Notes under the pieces: model-generated
What the model was told of the DNA's origin: nothing
What the model saw: only the letters and a program-made list of their open reading frames with translations
Database searches by the model: none
Translations under genes and position numbers: made by a program
In this document: positions 33,189 through 45,622 of the stretch, piece by piece
Layout: each line of letters begins with the position of its first letter
Position numbering within the stretch: position 1 is the first letter of the stretch
Assembly (NCBI RefSeq): GCF_000757605.1
Contig: NZ_JQAK01000001.1
Span: forward strand, 227,396-291,395
DNA length: 64,000 bases
Direction of reading: 5' to 3'
Origin: Candidatus Paracaedibacter symbiosus
GTDB taxonomy: Bacteria; Pseudomonadota; Alphaproteobacteria; Paracaedibacterales; Paracaedibacteraceae

Positions 33189-35330
33189 ATGCTGGCGAGA
33201 AAATTAACGTTTATGAAGCACGAAAAGAAAGAATCACTCTATTTTAATTCTGAAATGTCTTGGTTGGCATTCAATGAGCGCGTTTACGCAGCCTCTCAAA
33301 ACGCACTCTATCCTATTTTAGAGCGAACAAGGTTTCTAGGCATCGCAGCCAATAACTTAGATGAATTTTACATGGTACGCCTAGGTCGTTTGTATAAAAC
33401 GCATCAGCTAAAGCAAAATCGGAAATCCGTGGATGGTCTGGCAATGGATCAGCTGATGCCCATTGTTAAGAATCGCGCGATGGAACAAATTGCGCACCAT
33501 GTGCAGCAGTGGCGTAGTCTACGTAAAGAATTAGGTACCCACAGCGTCAACATTATCTCGCCTAAAGAATTGTCGGAGGAGGATAAAAAGTGGCTCGAAG
33601 ATTATTTTATTAAGAACATTTTCCCTGTTCTTACTCCGATGGCAATCGACCCTGCTCATCCAGTACCGCAGATTCCCTCCCGCGGAATCTCTATGGTCGT
33701 CCAATTACAAGATAAAGACCAGATGAGCCCCGTCTATGCCTTTATCCCTCTGCCTATGGGATTAGATAGATTCATTCAGCTCCACGGCGAAGAAGATCGC
33801 TATATCTTTATTGAACAAGTAATCACCCTCTTCTTACATAAGCTTTTCTCAAATCACATTATCCTGGCACAGGGATTATTTCGTCTTATCCGCAATGCGG
33901 AAATGTCGCTGCAATACTCAACCTCAGACTTTCGGATGGACTTTGAAGAGGCGCTCGCCCAACGTCTTAATGGTGAGGTTGTTCAACTTGCTGTGAATGC
34001 GAGAATGCCTGAGCATTTAAGGCTTTACGTCACCGAACAATTTGATGTGAACCCCAATGATATGTTGGTAATTGATGGCGTTCTGGGGATTAATGATGTT
34101 CAACAGTTGGTAAGTATTTGCGGAAAAAAAGAACTTCTCTTCCCTGACTTTATTCCTCGTACGCCGCAGCGTATTCGCAACAATAACGATGATATTTTTG
34201 AGGCGGTCAAAATCAAGGATATCGTCGTCCATCATCCCTATGAAAGCTTTGAAGTGATCTTGATGTTCCTCAAACAAGCAGCTAAAGACAAAAACGTCAT
34301 CTCCATCAAGCAAACTTTGTATCGAACTGGTGACAACTCACCGGTGGTTGCCGCTCTTATTGATGCGGCTAAGGCGGGGAAATCGGTAACCGCTCTTGTG
34401 GAAATTAGGGCACGATTTGATGAGGAAGCCAATATTAAATGGACCAAGGACCTGGAGCAGGCTGGTGTTCATGTTATTTATGGCATTGTTGGCTTAAAAA
34501 CCCATGCGAAGTTATGCCTGATCGTCCGCAAAGAGGCCGGCGGACTTAAAACGTATACTCATTTTGGCACCGGTAATTATAATGCCAAAACCGCCCGCGT
34601 TTATACGGACCTGTCGCTTCTTACGGCTGATCCCAAACTTTGTTATGAAGCCGCCTGTATTTTTAACTACATGACCGGTTATTCTCGCATTGACAAATTT
34701 GATGATGTGGGGGTTGCCCCCTTCACCCTGCGGGCAAATCTGTTAGAACTGATCGAAAATGAAATTAAATTCGCTAAAAATGGTATGCCAGCTGTGGTCT
34801 GGGCCAAAATGAATTCGTTAACCGATCCGACTCTTATTGATGCTCTCTACAAAGCATCCAATGCCGGGGTAAAAATTTTTCTGATTGTTCGTGGCATGTG
34901 CTGTTTACGCCCAGGAATTCCAAAATTTTCCGAAAATATTTCTGTTAAAAGTATCGTTGGTAGATTCCTAGAACATGCGCGTATTTTTTGTTTCGGTAAC
35001 GGTGATTTATTGCCCTCAACCACTGCCAAAGTCTTTATTTCTTCTGCTGACTGGATGCCACGCAACCTTGACACCAGGCTGGAGTTGATGGTTAACATCA
35101 GCAATCAAACGGTGCACCAACAAATCCTACAACAGATCATGTTTGCCAATTTAAATGACACGGCCAACAGCTGGAAACTGATGCCTGACGGCACTTATAC
35201 CCCCCTCTTCAGGGAGCTGGACGACTTTGACGCCCATCAATTCTTCATCCACAACACCAGTCTTTCTGGAAGTGGCATGGGCCCCTACCCTGTCACTCCC
35301 AACCTCATTTCCTTTGAGCGTGAAAGTTAG
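33189..35330 (+). CDS. ppk: Polyphosphate kinase 1
   Basis: PPK1 reversibly polymerises the gamma-phosphate of ATP into polyphosphate, important for stress survival. The 713-residue protein has the N, H, C1 and C2 domains. The N domain begins NSEMSWLAFNERV. C1 has the phosphorylated-His segment THAKLCLIVRKE and HFGTGNYNAKTARVYTD. C2 has VRGMCCLRPGIP and SSADWMPRNLDTRLE. The ATG at 33189 gives eight extra residues over the ATG at 33213. Neither has a clear ribosome binding site, so the start is uncertain. Confidence 0.96.
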   Translation: MLARKLTFMKHEKKESLYFNSEMSWLAFNERVYAASQNALYPILERTRFLGIAANNLDEFYMVRLGRLYKTHQLKQNRKSVDGLAMDQLMPIVKNRAMEQIAHHVQQWRSLRKELGTHSVNIISPKELSEEDKKWLEDYFIKNIFPVLTPMAIDPAHPVPQIPSRGISMVVQLQDKDQMSPVYAFIPLPMGLDRFIQLHGEEDRYIFIEQVITLFLHKLFSNHIILAQGLFRLIRNAEMSLQYSTSDFRMDFEEALAQRLNGEVVQLAVNARMPEHLRLYVTEQFDVNPNDMLVIDGVLGINDVQQLVSICGKKELLFPDFIPRTPQRIRNNNDDIFEAVKIKDIVVHHPYESFEVILMFLKQAAKDKNVISIKQTLYRTGDNSPVVAALIDAAKAGKSVTALVEIRARFDEEANIKWTKDLEQAGVHVIYGIVGLKTHAKLCLIVRKEAGGLKTYTHFGTGNYNAKTARVYTDLSLLTADPKLCYEAACIFNYMTGYSRIDKFDDVGVAPFTLRANLLELIENEIKFAKNGMPAVVWAKMNSLTDPTLIDALYKASNAGVKIFLIVRGMCCLRPGIPKFSENISVKSIVGRFLEHARIFCFGNGDLLPSTTAKVFISSADWMPRNLDTRLELMVNISNQTVHQQILQQIMFANLNDTANSWKLMPDGTYTPLFRELDDFDAHQFFIHNTSLSGSGMGPYPVTPNLISFERES

Positions 35331-35445
35331 CTTGCGGATTGCTTGGCCGGCAAAGCGAGTTGGCTCTCCCTATGGAGGTCAAGTGGAAAAAGGAGCCCAC
35401 AGATGGGATGATAGAAATTCCGAATATCAAGGTGATTCTGTGCAC
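35331..35445. mobile_element. MITE-like element, copy C (degenerate ends)
   Basis: The core closely matches copies A and B: GCTTGGCCGGCAAAGCGAG, TTGGCTCTCCCTATGGAGG and GGAGCCCACAGATGGGATGA, then TAGAAATTCCGAATATCAA. The right end GGTGATTCTGTG is a decayed terminal repeat, and the left end abuts the ppk stop codon. Like copy B it lies directly at a gene's 3' end. The remainder of the 300-bp gap to dnaE shows nothing further. Confidence 0.65.
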
Positions 35446-35629
35446 CTAATATTTTTTCTATCTCATCATTTTATCGTTCGATTGAGTATAATGCCTGAGC
35501 AGCTATTTTCTAAGAGAAATAGCACCTAAAATATAATGGGCAACGGCCACCTTTATAGACTCTATTTGACTCGAGAGCTCCAATCAGAGTAAAACTATTC
35601 TAACACTGACAATTATATATTTGACTTAA

Positions 35630-39061
<3,432 letters not shown>

Positions 39062-39120
39062 AACCCGAATGAAATTTGACCGGCACTCAAGCTGTGCTCG
39101 CTGGAAGAGGCGAAGATTTT

Positions 39121-39241
39121 CAGCCCCGTATGCCTCTTACTACCTACGCTGAATTAAAAGACAACACAACTGAGTAATGATTTTTTTTCATCTACCTAGG
39201 CAGTAGAGGATAATGTATGGAGCCTCTCTTGTACGGGGCTG
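39121..39241. repeat. 121-bp imperfect palindrome between convergent genes
   Basis: The ends CAGCCCCGTA (39121-39130) and TACGGGGCTG (39232-39241) are perfect inverse repeats. Inside, CCTCTTACTACCTA pairs imperfectly with TAGGCAGTAGAGG. The whole can fold as a long cruciform or RNA hairpin. It separates dnaE from the convergent F-box gene and may terminate both, or be a non-autonomous element of a family not seen elsewhere in the window. Confidence 0.6.
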
Positions 39242-39293
39242 GCATTATTATAGTATATTAACCTCATGATTATACAGTTGAATAGGGAAGCCC

Positions 39294-40259
39294 CTATTGA
39301 GAGCCTTCATCGTCTTCTACTGGAGGGGGAAGGTTGGGGACCTCATCTTCGTCAATAGTCTGTATAGATCCAGGCAGGAGAAAGGTCTGTAATTGTTGAG
39401 TTGTAATTGTATATGTTGAAACGTTAATCGTTGTTGGCATATAAAAAGGCTTAAGATGGAGGGGGTACTGATTTACTTGTCTCACTGCTTTTCTCAAATG
39501 TCTGCCGCTTGTAAGTTGTGTTAGCTTGCCCTCAGAAAGGTTGGGAATTATTGGTTTTACATACTCTGCAACCTGTAAAAGATGAGGTTCAGCTGCTTCT
39601 TGATTGGGTAAATAATATTCTTTAAATAAACGGATGAGCTTTATAATAATTTTATTACCTGTTTGGGAGAGTGAAGGTAAATCATATCTTATAATAAAAT
39701 CAAAGTTTAGCGATGTTGCCATATTAATGGTTGATAGGCGGGGCTTTCCTTTAAGTCTGTTGGAATGATAGTCAACTTCCTGGCGAAGTTTTTCAATGTG
39801 ATTTTTATGCTTGTCTACAAAAGTTTCTATTTCTTGTATATCTCCTTCATCTGTACTTGTTTGTATATCAGTTCTCCACAAGTTATTGAAATCTTGTGAG
39901 ATTTCTTGAGCTTTTGTTCCATAGGGATCAATAGCATTAACAGCCATTTTCAAATGGGCAATGACACCATATTTATCACAGCTTGCCCAATAAAGCTTCC
40001 TTGAAGTTTGACTTGTTTGCATATAATCTTGCGTAGGTAAAAACGATAAAGTATGCAGCAGAACCTCAGATGGCAAACCTAGCAAAGTATTGGATGGATG
40101 ATTTTGTACGTCCTGTTGAATCTCTCTTTCAATTTGGGTATCACGCAACAACGATACTCTAAATCCATCGGGTAGAACAAGTTGCGGGCCAACGTCCATA
40201 GAAAAGCCAGCGTGAGTGCTCAGGAGAATCGCGAGAGGCAGAAATTTTCTTATCTTCAT
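39294..40259 (-). CDS. Exported F-box domain protein, host ubiquitin-ligase effector candidate
   Basis: This 321-residue protein has a signal peptide (MKIRKFLPLAILLSTHAGFS, cleavage near residue 20) and a clear F-box at about residues 59-95: LLGLPSEVLLHTLSFLPTQD then YMQTSQTSRKLYWAS, with the canonical LP, L-x-x-I/L-x-S-F-L and S-x-x-x-R/K-x-x-x positions. F-boxes bind Skp1 in eukaryotic SCF ubiquitin ligases. Bacteria lack SCF, so such proteins act in host cells. The rest is largely helical with no repeat domain I recognise. The acidic, Pro-containing C-terminus ends PPPVEDDEGSQ. Confidence 0.75.
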   Translation of the reverse strand: MKIRKFLPLAILLSTHAGFSMDVGPQLVLPDGFRVSLLRDTQIEREIQQDVQNHPSNTLLGLPSEVLLHTLSFLPTQDYMQTSQTSRKLYWASCDKYGVIAHLKMAVNAIDPYGTKAQEISQDFNNLWRTDIQTSTDEGDIQEIETFVDKHKNHIEKLRQEVDYHSNRLKGKPRLSTINMATSLNFDFIIRYDLPSLSQTGNKIIIKLIRLFKEYYLPNQEAAEPHLLQVAEYVKPIIPNLSEGKLTQLTSGRHLRKAVRQVNQYPLHLKPFYMPTTINVSTYTITTQQLQTFLLPGSIQTIDEDEVPNLPPPVEDDEGSQ

Positions 40260-40480
40260 AATATTTACTACTTAATTATTCTACTACTCCCTTACATAGG
40301 AAGTAGTGGGGATGTCGTCAATGGAATTTTTTCTAAGCACCTCCTCATATAAAGGGAAGGGAAGGAAGGAAAATTCTTGAGCATTTGTAAGGTTTCCTCG
40401 CTCTAACCCTCAGATATTCTTGTAAATTCTCAAAGCAAAGGCTACATTTGCTCTCAGGTATTAGTAAAAATGGATCAGGT

Positions 40481-41377
40481 ATGAATTGGGATAGGCTTCT
40501 GGCTTTCTATTACACGGCGACTTTAGGCTCTACTCGAAAAGCTTCTGAAAAACTCGGCATGACGGGATCTGCTGTCACTCGATCGATTAAAAAACTGGAA
40601 GAAGAAATAGGGCACGAGCTATTTTCTGTTGTGCAGCAACGACTTACTCTTAATAAGAAGGGAGAAATTTTTCTCCAGTCTGCCAAAAATATCCTTTTTC
40701 AATATGAACTTTCTCTAAAAAAGTTAAATGATGCTTCTGATAAGATGGAAGGACATTTCGGTTTATCTCTTCCCTCTTTTATTAGCAATTTATGGTTCTT
40801 TGAGGATATGAGCAATTTTATTGAGACTCACCCTCAACTAACGTTCTCTTTTAAAAATTTGAATGAGGCACCAGACTTTACTTTAGGAGAAATAAATATT
40901 GATATTAGGCCAGTGACGAAGAAAGAAGAAAATATTGACTACAAATATTTGACAACCTATGACATAGGCCTCTATGCCAGTCGAGATTATCTTCAGAAAA
41001 AAGGATTTTTAGAAAGAGTCACCGATTTTCACGATCATCACCTTATCTCTTATACCAAAGATTGTCTTTTTCCTTATGCCCCTATCAATTGGTATCTGAC
41101 TCATATTCCGCAGTGGAAGCAGTTAACGATCATTGAGTGCCCCACCGACATTTTCCGAGCAATCGAAAATGGGATTGGAATCGGCCCTCTTTCTCATGCG
41201 GCCGTCCAGACAAGCAGAGTCCCTTTAGTTCCTATTCTGCCCGCTGTCCTGAGCCAGTCGATTGACATCTATTACATGTATCCAAAAACATTAGCAGAAA
41301 ATAAAGTGATTGCAGGGCTTTACGAGTATTTACGCGAGCGACCAGAAGGCCCCTTAAAGGGAAGGATGAGAATGTGA
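40481..41377 (+). CDS. LysR-family transcriptional regulator
   Basis: The 298-residue protein begins with the LysR winged helix-turn-helix (MNWDRLLAFYYTATLGSTRKASEKLGMTGSAVTRSIKKLE), continues EIGHELF and TLNKKGEIFLQSA, then an effector-binding domain ending in ENGIGIGPLSHAAV. The ATG at 40481 (GGA upstream) is preferred over the in-frame TTG at 40448. LysR proteins usually control an adjacent divergent gene, which here would be the F-box gene (39294-40259). That link is only positional. Confidence 0.9.
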   Translation: MNWDRLLAFYYTATLGSTRKASEKLGMTGSAVTRSIKKLEEEIGHELFSVVQQRLTLNKKGEIFLQSAKNILFQYELSLKKLNDASDKMEGHFGLSLPSFISNLWFFEDMSNFIETHPQLTFSFKNLNEAPDFTLGEINIDIRPVTKKEENIDYKYLTTYDIGLYASRDYLQKKGFLERVTDFHDHHLISYTKDCLFPYAPINWYLTHIPQWKQLTIIECPTDIFRAIENGIGIGPLSHAAVQTSRVPLVPILPAVLSQSIDIYYMYPKTLAENKVIAGLYEYLRERPEGPLKGRMRM

Positions 41378-41650
41378 GTCTTTCTGAGGTAATACTTTAA
41401 GTTTTACAGGCAAGATTCCGCAATTGTTTGGCTTTACCCTTCCCTACCCATCTCTGATCATTTCTAAATTTTACTTTTTTATGTGTTTTTCAGAAAAACG
41501 GGATAACATGTTAATCTTTGTCCTGGCGTCGGTCAGGTTTTTTTATTTCTGTGTGAAATGATGAAAAGAAATTTGACACCGTCCTCCCGCGTCAAGTAAA
41601 ACTACAGGTACATGTAAATGAAATAAATAAGAGTGATACTGGAACCAACG

Positions 41651-44416
41651 ATGGACTATAAAAATACTGTGTTTCTTCCCAAGACTGACTTTCCAATGAA
41701 AGCTGGTTTAGCAAAGCGCGAACCAGAACTATTGGCGCATTGGGATAAGATTAACCTGTATCCAAAGCTTAGAGAAAAGTCCAAGCAGCACAAGAAATTT
41801 ATTTTGCATTTTGGTCCACCCTACGCCAATGGTCACATTCATATTGGTCACGCTTTAAGTGAAACATTGAAAGATGTTATCAACAAAGTCTATCAAATGA
41901 AAGGCTATGACGCCCCTATGGTTCCAGGGTGGGATTGTCATGGTCTGCCGATTGAATGGAAAGTGGAAGAAGGTTATCGCGCGAGTGGCCTTAACAAAGA
42001 TGATGTGCATATTCTTGAATTTCGGGAAGAATGCCGCAATTTTGCGCGGAAATGGATCGATATTCAACGTAAAGAATTTATGCGTCTGGGAATCGTTGCT
42101 GACTGGGATAACTATTATTCCACAATGAATTTTGAAACCGAGGCCAAAATCGTTGAGCAATTAGGTCATTTTTTATTAAATGGCAGCCTTTATCGTGGCC
42201 TACGACCGGTGATGTGGTCAGTTGTGGAAAAAACAGCCCTCGCCGACGCTGAAGTTGAGTATAAGGATCATACATCCGATTCAATTTATGTCGCTTTTCC
42301 GGTAAAAAGCACGAGTCATACGTCCCTTGAAGGCGTCTCTATGGTTATCTGGACAACGACTCCTTGGACATTACCTGGCAACCGCGCCATTGCCTATAAT
42401 GGTGAGTTTACTTATGTGGTGGTCAAAAATAATGAAACAGGAAAATCTTATGTTGTGGCGAAAGATTTGCTTGAAAATATCATCAAGGATCTTAGTTTAA
42501 CGGATTATTCAATCGTTACGGAATTGCCGGGCACTGAACTTAAAGGTACCATTTGTCACCATCCAATGGCAGCGCAGGGCTATACTTTTGATGTCCCACT
42601 TTTGCCTGGTGAGCATGTCACTGCTGATGCAGGAACCGGTTTGGTTCACACTGCCCCGGGTCATGGGTTAGAAGACTTCGCTGTGGGCCGCGAATTTGGC
42701 TTGGAAGTGCCAGAAACGGTGGCTGATGATGGTCACTATTATGATCATGTCCCCTACTTTGCAGGCATTCATATCTTTAAAGCAGCCCCCAAGGTCATGG
42801 AGGTTTTGAAGGAAAATGGCAACCTGTTGGCCGCAGCAAAATTAATTCACAGCTATCCACATTCCTGGCGCTCAAAAGCTCCTCTCATCTATCGCACCAC
42901 CGCGCAGTGGTTCATTAGTATGGAAAAAACATCCTTGCGTAAGAAAGCTTTGGAGGCAATTGAGGAAGTTAAATGGTTCCCAGCCCAAGGAAAAAACCGC
43001 ATCAAGTCCATGGTTGAAACCAGACCAGATTGGTGTGTTTCACGTCAACGCGCTTGGGGCACGCCTATCACTTTGTTTGTCAACAAAAAAACCGGTGAAG
43101 TTTTACGGGACGCCGGTGTGCACGCCCGCATTGTAGATGCCATTCGCCAGGAAGGTGGTGATGTTTGGTTTAGCGAAGATAATAGTCATTTCTTAGGCCC
43201 TGATTTCAATCCGAACGACTATGAAAAAGTGACGGATATTCTCGATGTATGGTTTGACAGTGGCTGTAGCCATGAGTTTGTCTTGGGCGGTCGTGAAGAT
43301 CAACAATGGCCAGCAGATCTTTATCTTGAAGGCTCGGATCAACACCGAGGTTGGTTCCAGGCATCCTTGTTGGAGTCTTGTGGTGTTCATGGGAAAGCAC
43401 CCTACAAACAAGTCTTAACCCATGGTTTTGTGTTGGATGAAAAAGGCTACAAAATGTCCAAATCCCAGGTGAATGGGGTTGCTCCAGAAACATTGATCGA
43501 GACCCTTGGCGCCGACATTTTACGTCTATGGATTGTCTCTGCTAACTATGCCGAAGACATGCGCATCGGCCCAGAGATCCTGAAACAACAAGAAGATACT
43601 TATCGACGTTTTAGAAATACTTTGAGATATCTCTTGGGTGCGCTGGACGGTTATAGCAATAAAGAAATGATTGGCTATGAGGGCATGCCGCCTCTTGAAA
43701 AGTGGGTATTAAATCGTCTGGCTGAGTTGAATCAACAACTCCATCAAGCAGCAGAAGACTTTGATTTTATGAGTTTTTATACCCAGCTGCATACCTTCTG
43801 CGCCATGGATTTATCAGCCTTCTATTTCGATATTCGTAAAGATTGCTTGTATTGTGATGATGAGTTATCGCATAAACGTCGGGCTACTCGAACTGTCATG
43901 CATCATATTTTTGAATGTTTAACCCATTGGTTAGCACCTGTTTTAAGCTTTACTGCGGAAGAAGCTTGGTCTATGCGTCACCAGTTGGAGAATGACAGTA
44001 TTCATTTGCAACAGTTTCCCTCCATTCCGACAGAGTGGCTCAACCCAGAAATCGTCCAGTATTGGGAAACTATTCGCAAAGTACGAAGTGTTGTCACAGG
44101 TGCCATTGAAATTGAAAGAGCTGCCAAAACAATTGGTTCTAGTCTTCAAGCATCCGTCGCAATTTACCTCCCCAGTGATCTGGCAAAAGAGTTACAAGGC
44201 GTGGATTTGGCGGAAGTTACTATCACCTCAACAGCTCATTTAGTGATTGCCCAACCACCTGCCGCCGCTTTTACAGTGGAAGATGGGCTTGATATTGGTG
44301 TCATCGTTAATGCTGCGGAAGGTATGAAATGCCAGCGATGTTGGAAAGTCTTGCCGGAAGTTCAGGATAGTGAATATCACGTTTGCAATCGCTGTGAAGA
44401 AGTTGTCGCCGCATGA
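41651..44416 (+). CDS. ileS: Isoleucyl-tRNA synthetase
   Basis: Class I synthetase charging tRNA-Ile, about 921 residues. The catalytic core has the HIGH motif in PPYANGHIHIGHALS and the KMSKS loop in KGYKMSKSQVNG. The CP1 editing domain contains TTTPWTLPGNRAIA and HTAPGHG. The C-terminal zinc knuckle has CQRCWK and CNRCEE. The ATG at 41651 is chosen over an in-frame GTG at 41633, which has no ribosome binding site. It overlaps lspA by four bases (ATGA), the conserved ileS-lspA coupling. Confidence 0.97.
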   Translation: MDYKNTVFLPKTDFPMKAGLAKREPELLAHWDKINLYPKLREKSKQHKKFILHFGPPYANGHIHIGHALSETLKDVINKVYQMKGYDAPMVPGWDCHGLPIEWKVEEGYRASGLNKDDVHILEFREECRNFARKWIDIQRKEFMRLGIVADWDNYYSTMNFETEAKIVEQLGHFLLNGSLYRGLRPVMWSVVEKTALADAEVEYKDHTSDSIYVAFPVKSTSHTSLEGVSMVIWTTTPWTLPGNRAIAYNGEFTYVVVKNNETGKSYVVAKDLLENIIKDLSLTDYSIVTELPGTELKGTICHHPMAAQGYTFDVPLLPGEHVTADAGTGLVHTAPGHGLEDFAVGREFGLEVPETVADDGHYYDHVPYFAGIHIFKAAPKVMEVLKENGNLLAAAKLIHSYPHSWRSKAPLIYRTTAQWFISMEKTSLRKKALEAIEEVKWFPAQGKNRIKSMVETRPDWCVSRQRAWGTPITLFVNKKTGEVLRDAGVHARIVDAIRQEGGDVWFSEDNSHFLGPDFNPNDYEKVTDILDVWFDSGCSHEFVLGGREDQQWPADLYLEGSDQHRGWFQASLLESCGVHGKAPYKQVLTHGFVLDEKGYKMSKSQVNGVAPETLIETLGADILRLWIVSANYAEDMRIGPEILKQQEDTYRRFRNTLRYLLGALDGYSNKEMIGYEGMPPLEKWVLNRLAELNQQLHQAAEDFDFMSFYTQLHTFCAMDLSAFYFDIRKDCLYCDDELSHKRRATRTVMHHIFECLTHWLAPVLSFTAEEAWSMRHQLENDSIHLQQFPSIPTEWLNPEIVQYWETIRKVRSVVTGAIEIERAAKTIGSSLQASVAIYLPSDLAKELQGVDLAEVTITSTAHLVIAQPPAAAFTVEDGLDIGVIVNAAEGMKCQRCWKVLPEVQDSEYHVCNRCEEVVAA

Positions 44417-44901
44417 AATACTTTAAATTCCTTGGCTTTAGCGGGACCCTTTTAACGCTCATTCTTGATCAACTCAGCAAACAAGTAGTGCTGTCTTGGT
44501 TTTTGAGTGGGAACCACCAAATTGAGGTGACTTCCTTCTTTAATATTATTCTTGCCGCTAACAGAGGAGTTAGTTTCGGCCTATTTGCCGCTGGCTCTTC
44601 TTCCGAAGTTTGGGCATTGATCGCCGTTGCTGGCTGTATTAGCTTTTTGCTGGGATTATGGATTTGGCAAGCTGACTCCAAATTTTCTAGCATTTGTTTT
44701 GGCCTTGTCCTTGGCGGTGCCTTGGGAAATGTCATTGACCGCTTTTTTTATGGAGCGGTTATTGATTTTCTTGATTTTCATGCCTTTGGTTACCACTGGT
44801 ATACGTTTAACATTGCCGATTGTGGAATCGTGATTGGCGCAGTATTATTAGTCTGTCAGATGCTTTTTAGCATAAAAACTGACAATAACAATGAAGCTTA
44901 G
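44413..44901 (+). CDS. lspA: Lipoprotein signal peptidase II
   Basis: This inner-membrane aspartyl protease removes the signal peptide from diacylated prolipoproteins. The 162-residue protein has four hydrophobic helices. The catalytic Asp pair lies in GNVIDRFFYGAVIDFLDFHA and FNIADCGIVIG, and LILDQLSK is the first-helix signature. Start and ileS stop overlap as ATGA. The next gene encodes a lipoprotein that would be its substrate. Confidence 0.96.
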   Translation: MKYFKFLGFSGTLLTLILDQLSKQVVLSWFLSGNHQIEVTSFFNIILAANRGVSFGLFAAGSSSEVWALIAVAGCISFLLGLWIWQADSKFSSICFGLVLGGALGNVIDRFFYGAVIDFLDFHAFGYHWYTFNIADCGIVIGAVLLVCQMLFSIKTDNNNEA

Positions 44902-44903
44902 TT

Positions 44904-45428
44904 ATGGAAAAACTCATGACAAAAAATAAACAGATTATATTAAGCCTAACTCTTTTAGTTGCAGGCACAGCTTTAGGTGGATGTGACCGTGTACGCAATA
45001 CCTTTGGTCTAGATCATTATCAGGCCGATGAGTTTAGGGTCCCAACAAACCCACCGTTGAGCATGCCACCAAATTTTAATCTGCCGGTACCAAAGCCTGG
45101 TGCTGAAAACCCAGGGGCCGTAAATCATCGTGAATATGCTCAAGAAAAAGTTGTGGGGCAAAAGGTTACCTTGACAAAAACTGCGAATGATGCTGAGAAA
45201 TCTATTTTAGAAAAGGCTTCAAAAACGTCAAAGGCAGATCCAAACATTCGCTCTGAAGTCAACAAGGAAGCTGAAGAAGAGCAAACATTACTTGGCAAGT
45301 TAAAAAATATTGGTAATAAGGCTTCTTCTAACCTATCTCAGGGAACCAAGGCGGAAGATTATCGCGAGGAGGTTGCTGCCCCCAAAACCTATGAAAAGGA
45401 ACAAAAGGCTACAGAATCAAAGGATTAA
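44904..45428 (+). CDS. DUF3035-type lipoprotein
   Basis: The 174-residue protein has a lipoprotein signal ending in lipobox LGGC (Cys about residue 27). A Pro-rich mature N-terminus follows, DEFRVPTNPPLSMPPNFNLPVPKPG, the hallmark of DUF3035 proteins that follow lspA in alphaproteobacteria. The rest is a charged, low-complexity Lys/Glu/Ala-rich chain. Function is unknown. ATG codons at 44904 and about 44916 are both possible starts. Confidence 0.85.
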   Translation: MEKLMTKNKQIILSLTLLVAGTALGGCDRVRNTFGLDHYQADEFRVPTNPPLSMPPNFNLPVPKPGAENPGAVNHREYAQEKVVGQKVTLTKTANDAEKSILEKASKTSKADPNIRSEVNKEAEEEQTLLGKLKNIGNKASSNLSQGTKAEDYREEVAAPKTYEKEQKATESKD

Positions 45429-45467
45429 TTTTTAGACTCGGTTTTTTGTGGCCTTTCATTACCACTC

Positions 45468-45565
45468 AGACTCGTTATCGCGAAGCGCAAGTAACGTGGC
45501 AACTCTTTGCTTTATGCTCGAGGAGATTGCCATACCTTCTAAGGAAGGTTCGCGATAATGAGTCT
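45468..45565. repeat. REP-like palindromic repeat, copy 3
   Basis: The best-preserved palindrome of the family: AGACTCGTTATCGCGAA at the left and TTCGCGATAATGAGTCT at the right are inverse over 17 bp with one mismatch. The inner part is AACGTGGCAACTCTTTG...GGAGATTGCCATACC. It sits between the DUF3035 gene and the first M16 gene. Confidence 0.75.
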
Positions 45566-45622
45566 AGGCTTTGAGCGGCGCTTAGTATAACGATCAACTC
45601 TTTACCCAAAGGTCTAGCATTA

